Program-made: the position numbers and the translations under genes
From: Gammaproteobacteria bacterium
Lineage (GTDB): Bacteria; Pseudomonadota; Gammaproteobacteria; QOAV01
Direction of reading: 5' to 3'
Assembly (NCBI GenBank): GCA_027067235.1
Contig: JALXFQ010000466.1
Span: forward strand, 1-9,692
Length of the DNA stretch: 9,692 nucleotides
Shown here: positions 3,816 to 9,692 of the stretch, in pieces
Layout: every line of letters starts with the position of its first letter
Position numbering within the stretch: the stretch's first letter is position 1
The notes under the pieces: model-generated
What the model was told of the DNA's origin: nothing
Database searches by the model: none
Seen by the model: the letters and a program-made list of their open reading frames with translations, nothing else

Positions 3816-6506
3816 CTATTTCCCGCCGAAAATACCCTTCAGCAATTTGTTGCCCAGTTCCCGAACCAGTTCGGCTTCCGGGTCTTCCGGGGTTTTGCTT
3901 TGTTCCTGACCGGGTGCGGCGCTTTTTGCCGGTTGCTCGCCGCCCGCTGCGCTTTCGTCGGGGGCCTTGCCGCCATATTTCTTGAAGATGGCCTTTTCCA
4001 GTTTCTTCTGCAGTTTTTCCTTGTACTTTTCTTTTTCCTTGTCGATGCGTTTCTGCAGTTCTTTTTTCAGCAGGCGTTCGAGGTCAACGCGAAAGCCGGG
4101 GTCGGTGAGCGAGCCGTGTATCCACACCGGGATGTCCTGGCCCTTTAGCTGGTCAAGTTCTTCTCCGCCCTGGCCTTTCAGGCTTTGCACTACGAACACG
4201 TTCATGTGGTAATCGATTTTTTCGTCGGGCAGGTCGACGTCGCCTTCACCGGTTATACGGAACAGGGGTGATTTGATCGACAGGTCTTCATTGTGACCAA
4301 CACCGGATTTGAATTGCGCCGAGCCGGACATGGCGGTAAAGCGGAACTTGTCGCTGTCTTCGGCCCTGGCTTCCTGGGCAAGTTTGTCCAGTTTGCCCTT
4401 GTACCTGGTCTGGTTGAGCAGGTTCTGGGCGTCGATAATGATCTTGCGCAGGTCAAAGCCCTGGATGACGCCGTCTTTCAGGCGGAAACTGACCGGACCG
4501 GACAGGGTATGCACCAGCGGCTGGCTGCTGTTGGCGACAACGGTGATATTGGTATCCAGCTCGCCTTTGGCGTCCAGCTTGTCGGTGACTTCCAGTTCTT
4601 TCAGCACGGTGCCTATCTGCATGTCGCTGAGTTTCAGTTTCAGCGACAGTGGCGGGTTTTTCTTGCGCGCATCAAAGCTGGCGCTACCGGTCATTCTGCC
4701 TTCGTACAGGCCAGCCTGGATCGGTGACAGCGACACCAGACCGTTGTTGGCCTTCATGCCCAGGACAATGTTGTTTACCGTCAGGCCGGTGATTTTCAGC
4801 TGTTTCAGAGTCACCTTGCCTTTCATGTTCATATCACGGGCCAGGCCAATGGGCGCCGCCAGCATTTCTGCGCCGCTGACCGTTTTGGCCGGTTTTGCCG
4901 CTGCGCCCGCTGCGGCGGGGGCGGTTTCCGGCGGCATGTAGCGATCGGCGTCCAGCTTGCCCAGTTTCAGGTCGAACTGGTAAGCCATCCTGTCGCCGAG
5001 AGTCACTCCCGCCGAGCCGTTTAGCGGCGTTTCGTCGATCTGGCCTTGCAGCCCGGACAGGTTGACGGTCTTGCCTTTGTAATGAAAAGCGCTGCCCAGG
5101 GCAACGCGGGTCATGGCCGCCGGATCGGTGGTTTGCACATCCACCGCCAGCAGTTTCAGCAGGCGCTTGATGTCAGTGGCGGGCAGATTGAAGCGGCCGG
5201 ACAGATCGGGCTGGTCGGGGTTGTAGCGGCCCCTGGCCGAGGCGCTGAACCTGAGTACGTTGGAGTTGACGTCGATTTTTGGCAAATCCAGTGTTTGAGT
5301 GGCCATATCCGCTTTCACCGATGGCGCGCTGAATGATACATCCACTGCGTCCATGCCCGGCTGCGCCAGAGTGAATTTGCCCTGCAGGGCGCTGGCGCTG
5401 ACCTGGTTGTTGTCGTATGCGCCCTTGCCGGACAGGGAGATCTTGCCAATCTGCCTGAGCAGGTCCGGCGTCTCCCCGCCGGGCAGCGCCGCCATGATTT
5501 TCGCCAGATCCACTTTGCCCAGTTTGAAAGCGGCCGATACGGCTGGTGCGCTGAGCATTTTTGTTACAGTAACAGCGGACAGGCTGGCGTCGCCGGCATC
5601 CGAGGAAAGGCTGAGAGCCGGTATTTGCACGCTTTCCCCGCCGAGGTCGATGGCCACGGATGTGGCCGCCAGATTGCCGTTGACCGGCAGGCCGGAGGCG
5701 TCCAGCTTAAGGCCAGTGAGTTTGTATTGCTGGTTGTTGATGCCGATATCCGCCTTGTCCAGGGCCAGCTGCGCCTTGTGTTTGCTCTGGTCGGCCAGGG
5801 AAATCGCCAGGTCGCTCAGACTGGCCGAGCTGAAGTCATCCGCAACGGCTATGTCGAACTGGGTGTCTATGTCCACCGGCTCCGGCAGCACGCTGCTTTT
5901 GACGTTGGCCGAGAGTTTCAGGTCGGTGGAGGCGCCGGGACGGATGGCGCCGCTGCTCAGGTTGAGCTTGCTGACCAGATGATCCTGTCCGTTTTTGCGA
6001 TCGTCCCAGTGCAGCAGCCCGTCGTTGATCTTGAGACCGGCCACGGCGAACACCACTGCGGCGTTTTGCGGTTTTGCGGGCTCGGCCGGACTGGATTCGC
6101 CAGCGCTGGTCAATTTGTCCCAGTTGGTCTTGCCGTTCCTGAAGGTGATCAGATTGAGCTTGAGGCCGTCCAGCACGATGGTGTCGGCTTCCACCTGTTT
6201 CTTCAGCAACGGCAACAGCTTGATGCGCGCCACGGCCTCGCTGACCTGCATCAGGGCGGGACTGTCCGGAAGATCGGGGTCGCTGAGTATGAGCTGGCCG
6301 GTTTTCAGGCCCAGCCAGGGATAGAACGACAGCTCGATATCGCCATCTATGACCAGCTCCATGCCGGTTTTATCCTGCACCAGCGCGGTAATCCTGTCCT
6401 TGTAATTGTTCGGATCAATGACTTTGGGCAGGATGATGACGGCCGCCACGAACAGCAGGCCAATGACGATGACCAGCGTGACCAGAGTCTTGAGCAATTT
6501 ATTCAC
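3816..6506 (-). CDS. AsmA family envelope protein
   Basis: An 896-residue protein of the AsmA family, inner-membrane-anchored proteins that extend into the periplasm and are implicated in outer-membrane assembly and lipid transport. Residues 5-27 (LLKTLVTLVIVIGLLFVAAVIIL) are the single N-terminal membrane anchor, followed by the typical PNNYKDRI...TGMELVIDGDIELSFYPWLGLK opening of the AsmA N-terminal domain. The long middle is beta-rich with many short L-S-G/D repeats. A C-terminal AsmA_2-like domain includes GLYEGRMTGSASFDARKK and GPVSFRLKDGVIQGFDL. The end (about 800-896) is a Lys/Glu coiled coil plus an Ala/Pro/Glu-rich tail, unusually charged. The start is GTG at 6506, preceded by AGGGA on its strand. 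It is divergent from the MipA-like gene, with at most about 75 bases between starts, so they may share control. Confidence 0.88.
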   Translation of the reverse strand: MNKLLKTLVTLVIVIGLLFVAAVIILPKVIDPNNYKDRITALVQDKTGMELVIDGDIELSFYPWLGLKTGQLILSDPDLPDSPALMQVSEAVARIKLLPLLKKQVEADTIVLDGLKLNLITFRNGKTNWDKLTSAGESSPAEPAKPQNAAVVFAVAGLKINDGLLHWDDRKNGQDHLVSKLNLSSGAIRPGASTDLKLSANVKSSVLPEPVDIDTQFDIAVADDFSSASLSDLAISLADQSKHKAQLALDKADIGINNQQYKLTGLKLDASGLPVNGNLAATSVAIDLGGESVQIPALSLSSDAGDASLSAVTVTKMLSAPAVSAAFKLGKVDLAKIMAALPGGETPDLLRQIGKISLSGKGAYDNNQVSASALQGKFTLAQPGMDAVDVSFSAPSVKADMATQTLDLPKIDVNSNVLRFSASARGRYNPDQPDLSGRFNLPATDIKRLLKLLAVDVQTTDPAAMTRVALGSAFHYKGKTVNLSGLQGQIDETPLNGSAGVTLGDRMAYQFDLKLGKLDADRYMPPETAPAAAGAAAKPAKTVSGAEMLAAPIGLARDMNMKGKVTLKQLKITGLTVNNIVLGMKANNGLVSLSPIQAGLYEGRMTGSASFDARKKNPPLSLKLKLSDMQIGTVLKELEVTDKLDAKGELDTNITVVANSSQPLVHTLSGPVSFRLKDGVIQGFDLRKIIIDAQNLLNQTRYKGKLDKLAQEARAEDSDKFRFTAMSGSAQFKSGVGHNEDLSIKSPLFRITGEGDVDLPDEKIDYHMNVFVVQSLKGQGGEELDQLKGQDIPVWIHGSLTDPGFRVDLERLLKKELQKRIDKEKEKYKEKLQKKLEKAIFKKYGGKAPDESAAGGEQPAKSAAPGQEQSKTPEDPEAELVRELGNKLLKGIFGGK

Positions 6507-6580
6507 GGAGCATCCCTGTAATGATGTTGTTGGTGACCTGAATGAGTAATAATCGGTCTGGACGATCTATGGGATTCTAC

Positions 6581-7426
6581 ATGATGAAAAAAGTTTTATC
6601 TGTGGCCGGCGTTTTATCGGCGCTGGCCGCATCGGCGCCGGTAGCGGCGGAACAATTGCCCCTGTGGGAAGTGGCTTTTGGCGGCGGCGTGCTGAGCGCG
6701 CCCCACTACCGCGGCTCTGCTGAATCCAGCAGCTACCCGCACCCGTTCATCTTTCCCGTGTACCGCGGCAAGCGCGTCAAATCCGATGAAAGCGGCATCC
6801 GCGGCATTCTGCTGGCGGGGCAGAAGGCCCGTCTGATTTTCAGTATTGATGGCGGCCTGCCGGTGCGCGATGACGACAGCGCCCGCGAGGGCATGCCCAG
6901 GCTGGGCGCGGTGGGGCAGATCGGCCCGATGCTGCGTATCAAATTGTGGGAAAGGCCGCAAAACCATCAGACCCTGATACTGGATCTGCCCGTGCGCGCC
7001 GCTTTTGCGGTGAATTCGGGGATCGAGCATATCGGCTACACCGCTTTTCCGAAACTGGTCTATCGGCGTCGTTTCGGGTTGCTCGACAGCAAATGGAAAA
7101 TGGGCCTGACCGCCGGGCTGCTCTGGGCCGACGAGAAATACCACGATTATTATTATCAGGTGGACCCGGAATTCGCTACCCCGACCCGGCCCGCCTATGA
7201 CGCCGGCGGCGGCTTCAACGGATCGCGCCTGATCAGCACGTTCTACCATCGGGATGATAAAAAATTCCTCAGTTTCTATGCCCTGTATGACAATGTCAGC
7301 GGCGCAGCATTCGAGGATTCGCCGCTGGTCACGGCCCATGATGGCCTGACCGCCGGTTTCGTGGTGAGCTGGTTCCTGGCGAAATCGCGTCAGCGGGTCG
7401 AAGTGGACGACTGGGAATGGAAGTAG
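6581..7426 (+). CDS. MipA/OmpV family outer membrane protein
   Basis: An outer-membrane beta barrel of the MipA/OmpV family, related to the E. coli MltA-interacting protein; the true partner or ligand here is unknown. I chose ATG 6581 because it begins a good signal peptide (MMKKVLSVAGVLSALAASAPVAA, cleavage probably before EQLP). An in-frame ATG at 6542 would add 13 residues (SNNRSGRSMGFY stretch) and has GGTGA upstream, so it remains possible. The mature protein begins with the family pattern WEVAFGGGVLSAPHYRGSAESSSYPHPFIFPVYRG, and shows alternating aromatic strands to the end (KFLSFYALYDNVSGAAFEDSPLV, LTAGFVVSWFL). The extra charged tail after SWFLAKS is slightly unusual, since barrels often end in an aromatic residue; here the last residues are DDWEWK. 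Stop TAG at 7424-7426. Confidence 0.87.
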   Translation: MMKKVLSVAGVLSALAASAPVAAEQLPLWEVAFGGGVLSAPHYRGSAESSSYPHPFIFPVYRGKRVKSDESGIRGILLAGQKARLIFSIDGGLPVRDDDSAREGMPRLGAVGQIGPMLRIKLWERPQNHQTLILDLPVRAAFAVNSGIEHIGYTAFPKLVYRRRFGLLDSKWKMGLTAGLLWADEKYHDYYYQVDPEFATPTRPAYDAGGGFNGSRLISTFYHRDDKKFLSFYALYDNVSGAAFEDSPLVTAHDGLTAGFVVSWFLAKSRQRVEVDDWEWK

Positions 7427-7486
7427 CTGTGGTCGCCGGACATGGGGGTTTTTTAGAGGTTCCGGGTGTTTGCGGGGTGAGTATCC

Positions 7487-8443
7487 GTGGATTCTGACAT
7501 CTTCAACGGCGACGCCGACGGCATCTGCGCCCTGATCCAGCTACGGCTGGCCGAGCCCCGCGAGGCGCTGCTGGTCACCGGCGTCAAGCGCGACATCAAT
7601 CTGTTGCGGCGGGTCGATGCCACAGCGGGTGATGAACTGACCGTGCTGGATATTTCCATGGCGAAGAATACGGCTGACCTTGAGCGGCTGCTGCGGGCGG
7701 GAGCCCGGGTGCTCTATATCGACCATCATCTGCCCGGTGAGATTCCCGCGTCCGCGCAACTCGAGGCGGTTATCGACACCTCTGCCGGGACCTGCACCAG
7801 CCTGCTGGTGGATCAGCGTCTGGGCGGGCAATACCGGGCCTGGGCGGTGACAGCGGCCTTTGGCGACAATCTGGACGCCAGCGCAGAACGCGCCGCTGCG
7901 CCGCTGCAGCTGGCGCAAACCGGCCTGGCGGCATTGCGTCAGCTCGGCATCGTCATCAACTACAATGGTTACGGCTCCAGCGTGGCGGACCTGCATGTTG
8001 CGCCGGACCAGCTCTATCGTGAACTGGTGCGTTATGAAAATCCGCTGGACTATATGGCAGACGCGGATTCTTCGTGGTCAGCCCTGCTGGCCGGATACGA
8101 GGAAGACATGGCCCATCTGGCGGCGCTGCAGCCCGATCATGCTACAGAAAAACTGGCCGTGTTCGTCTTGCCCGCGGAGCCATGGTCGAAGCGGGTCAGC
8201 GGCGTATTCGGCAATCGCCTGGCCAATGAGCATCCGGGGCGCGCCCATGCCGTATTAAGCCGCAATGACTCGGGCGCCTATACCGTCAGCGTGCGCGCGC
8301 CGCTGACTAAGCGCGCCGGCGCGGGGGAATTCTGTTCTTCCTTCCCCGGTGGCGGTGGTCGCGCCGCGGCCGGCGGCATCAACAATCTGCCGGTGGCGGA
8401 TTACAACGACTTCGTGCGCCGTTTCGAAGCGGCTTTCGGCTGA
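7487..8443 (+). CDS. DHH/DHHA1 family phosphoesterase
   Basis: A 318-residue cytoplasmic protein of the DHH phosphoesterase superfamily (RecJ, nanoRNase and relatives), metal-dependent hydrolases of phosphodiesters; the exact substrate cannot be told. Motif I is FNGDADGICAL (residues 6-16, Asp9 and Asp11), motif II includes Asp55 in TVLDIS, and motif III is YIDHHLPG (Asp79-His80-His81). Motif IV probably lies in WAVTAAFGDN. The C-terminal DHHA1 domain ends with SFPGGGGRAAAGGINNLP, the glycine-rich substrate-binding loop. The start is GTG at 7487, behind a clear GGGGTGAG ribosome binding site; the motif I strand starts within five residues, so no upstream start is needed. It has 60 bases between it and the MipA gene and ends 57 bases before the convergent coq7 stop. 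Confidence 0.88.
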   Translation: MDSDIFNGDADGICALIQLRLAEPREALLVTGVKRDINLLRRVDATAGDELTVLDISMAKNTADLERLLRAGARVLYIDHHLPGEIPASAQLEAVIDTSAGTCTSLLVDQRLGGQYRAWAVTAAFGDNLDASAERAAAPLQLAQTGLAALRQLGIVINYNGYGSSVADLHVAPDQLYRELVRYENPLDYMADADSSWSALLAGYEEDMAHLAALQPDHATEKLAVFVLPAEPWSKRVSGVFGNRLANEHPGRAHAVLSRNDSGAYTVSVRAPLTKRAGAGEFCSSFPGGGGRAAAGGINNLPVADYNDFVRRFEAAFG

Positions 8444-8448
8444 CTGCA

Positions 8449-8489
8449 GCGCCGCCGGGCGGATGTTCCTCCGGGTTTTTTCGGGGCGC
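8449..8489 (+). terminator. Probable intrinsic terminator after the DHH gene
   Basis: A short stem CCGG (8455-8458) / CCGG (8471-8474), with an inner GGA/TCC pairing, is followed by six T (8476-8481). A wider GCGCC (8449-8453) / GGCGC (8485-8489) pairing encloses it. It lies between two convergent genes, where a terminator is expected. The stem is imperfect. Confidence 0.5.
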
Positions 8490-8500
8490 TGTCTTGCCAG

Positions 8501-9157
8501 TTAAAGCCGAAAAGCCAGTGTGGTCATGATTTTCGAGGTCAGACCCATGAGCTGTTTCACCGGCTGCGGCAGTTGCGCCGCGCCGGCTTCCAGCGCCACG
8601 GTGGCGTGGTGGGCTTCGTCTTCCTTCATCTGTTCCAGCACGGCGCGGCTTTTCTGGTCGGCCTGCGGCAGGCTTTGCAGATGCTCGTCCAGATGTTTTA
8701 CCACCTGTTTTTCGGTTTCGGCGACGAAGCCGAGGCTCCATTTGTCACCGGCCATGCCGGCCAGACTGCCGATGGCGAAAGAGCCGAAATACCACACCGG
8801 GCCGAGCCAGCTCTTGTGGGTGCCGAGTGCATTGATGCGGTTTTCACACCAGACCAGATGATCGTTCTCTTCCTGCGCCGCGCGTTCCATGGCGCCACGC
8901 ACTTCCGCCAGTCTGGCGGTCAGCGCCTGGCCCTGGTACAGGCCCTGTGCGGAAACCTCGCCGGCATGATTGACGCGCATCAGATTGCCGGACAGGCGTT
9001 TTTCCGCCGCGTTCAGCCCGGCTTCCCCGATCCCTTCGGCGGGATCGGGCCTTTCGGTGGGGATCGGCTTGCCGGCTATGGTGCGCAGCGCAGCGTCCAG
9101 CTGATTGATGATCTGGTCCAGCGCTGTGTATTGGCGTTGTACGTTGTGCATGTTCAT
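8501..9157 (-). CDS. coq7: COQ7-type 3-demethoxyubiquinol 3-hydroxylase
   Basis: A 218-residue di-iron monooxygenase that uses oxygen to hydroxylate the quinone ring (2-polyprenyl-3-methyl-6-methoxy-1,4-benzoquinol) late in ubiquinone synthesis, at the membrane face. It substitutes for the flavoprotein UbiF in many proteobacteria. The six expected iron ligands are visible: Glu67 (NHAGEVSAQ), Glu97 and His100 (EENDH), Glu149 (ETEKQVVKH), Glu181 and His184 (EDEAHH). The first four share the spacing seen in the family (30, 3 and 52 from first to third Glu). Helical segments WYFGSFAIGSLAGMAG are the likely membrane-associated part. The ATG at 9157 overlaps the stop of the upstream Fe-S gene in an ATGA, suggesting translational coupling. 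The enzyme indicates aerobic respiration with ubiquinone. Confidence 0.95.
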   Translation of the reverse strand: MNMHNVQRQYTALDQIINQLDAALRTIAGKPIPTERPDPAEGIGEAGLNAAEKRLSGNLMRVNHAGEVSAQGLYQGQALTARLAEVRGAMERAAQEENDHLVWCENRINALGTHKSWLGPVWYFGSFAIGSLAGMAGDKWSLGFVAETEKQVVKHLDEHLQSLPQADQKSRAVLEQMKEDEAHHATVALEAGAAQLPQPVKQLMGLTSKIMTTLAFRL

Positions 9158-9692
9158 TCCCTCAGTTGTTGTGCCAGCAGGGCGAGCGGATGGATCACCA
9201 GCGGCGGTTTTTCCAGTTCACCGATGCCGGCAGCCAGTTGCATGGCGCAGCCGATATTGGTGGTGACCACATAGTCGGGTCGCTGCTGCGCCGTGGCTTC
9301 CACCTTGTCGGCCAGCAGGCTGGCCGACATTTCCGGCTGGGTCAGATGATATACGCCAGCTGCGCCGCAACAGGTTTGATTTCCGTCAAGAAACTCGATC
9401 TTCAGCTCGGGAATGTGTGCCAGAACCTGCGCCGGCAGGGTTGAAATCTTCAACACATTGCGCGCCGAGCAGGGCTCATGAATGGCGGCCCTGGCGGTCA
9501 ACGGCGCGAAACTCAGGTCTTGCAGACTGTCATCGCCGGCGATGAATTCGGTGACTTCCATGACTTTGCCGGAAAACTGTTTTGCCGGTTCGGAATCCGG
9601 CAGGTGCAGGGCGGTTTCCTTCAGCTGCACGCCGCAGCCGGTGGCGGCATGGAGGATGAAATCGTAGTCGCCCTGCAAAAACACCTCGATAT
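9154..9692 (-). CDS. Fe-S protein with C-terminal CCG domain, GlcF-like (5' end outside window)
   Basis: C-terminal about 179 residues of a (4Fe-4S) oxidoreductase subunit related to GlcF of glycolate oxidase and to heterodisulfide-reductase-type CCG proteins. The frame is open to the window edge (codons IEVFLQGDYDF...), so the GTG at 9684 is internal and the N-terminal ferredoxin-type clusters lie outside. Visible parts are TGCG in the first CCG-like unit, HEPCSARNV, and the second unit NQTCCGAAGVYHLTQPEMS, whose cysteines bind the cluster; near the end VTTNIGCAMQLAAG is typical of GlcF. Whether the protein acts with GlcD/GlcE-type flavin subunits depends on genes beyond the edge. It overlaps coq7 by four bases. 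Confidence 0.82.
   Translation of the reverse strand, partial: IEVFLQGDYDFILHAATGCGVQLKETALHLPDSEPAKQFSGKVMEVTEFIAGDDSLQDLSFAPLTARAAIHEPCSARNVLKISTLPAQVLAHIPELKIEFLDGNQTCCGAAGVYHLTQPEMSASLLADKVEATAQQRPDYVVTTNIGCAMQLAAGIGELEKPPLVIHPLALLAQQLRE

Noticed and set aside
5625..6521. A 298-codon plus-strand frame opposite the AsmA gene
   Set aside because: It is antisense to a well-supported AsmA reading frame, with shadow-like composition (many H, Q, V and G) and no family signature.
7427..7460. GGGGG-TTTTTT stretch after the MipA gene as a terminator
   Set aside because: A T-run is present at 7449-7454, but I could not build a good stem directly before it.
8573..9274. A 233-codon plus-strand frame opposite coq7
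   Set aside because: It is the complement of coq7 and the Fe-S gene, whose catalytic residues are conserved on the minus strand; nothing supports the sense reading.

Overview
The window looks like a stretch of moderately GC-rich gammaproteobacterial (possibly Chromatiales- or Methylococcales-like; genus not determinable) chromosome with a short mobile island inserted in it. The inference rests on an oxygen-dependent ubiquinone hydroxylase (COQ7), an AsmA-family envelope protein, a MipA/OmpV barrel and a DHH phosphoesterase of proteobacterial type.

Layout. 1-1040 (+) is the 3' part of a SulP anion transporter ending in a STAS domain. 1041-1623 has no convincing gene but holds a long interrupted inverted repeat (about 1133-1250) and two tandem TTATGC/GCATAA palindromes (1361-1425). 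From about 1310 to 3790 lies an accessory island. It starts with an AT-rich orphan gene (1624-2139) with its own promoter and a palindromic operator candidate. The stop codon of that gene runs into a well-formed integron attC-like site (2134-2254). Next comes a decayed IS1182-type insertion sequence with recognisable terminal inverted repeats (2254-3158). It is followed by a BrnT-type toxin and a ribbon-helix-helix antitoxin (3218-3704), and finally by another long palindrome (3708-3790). I read this as a small integrase-less cassette cluster: cassette 1 (unknown DNA-binding-like protein plus attC), an IS inserted at the end of that attC, and a toxin-antitoxin pair as a likely second cassette.

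From 3816 the genes look like ordinary chromosome. A large AsmA-family protein (- strand) is divergent from a MipA/OmpV outer-membrane protein (+). A DHH/DHHA1 phosphoesterase (+) follows. It converges on a - strand pair in which the 3' end of an Fe-S (GlcF-like, CCG-domain) protein gene overlaps the start of coq7 by four bases. The right edge of the window cuts the Fe-S gene, and the left edge cuts the SulP gene.

No rRNA, tRNA or CRISPR array was seen. No integron integrase is present in the window.
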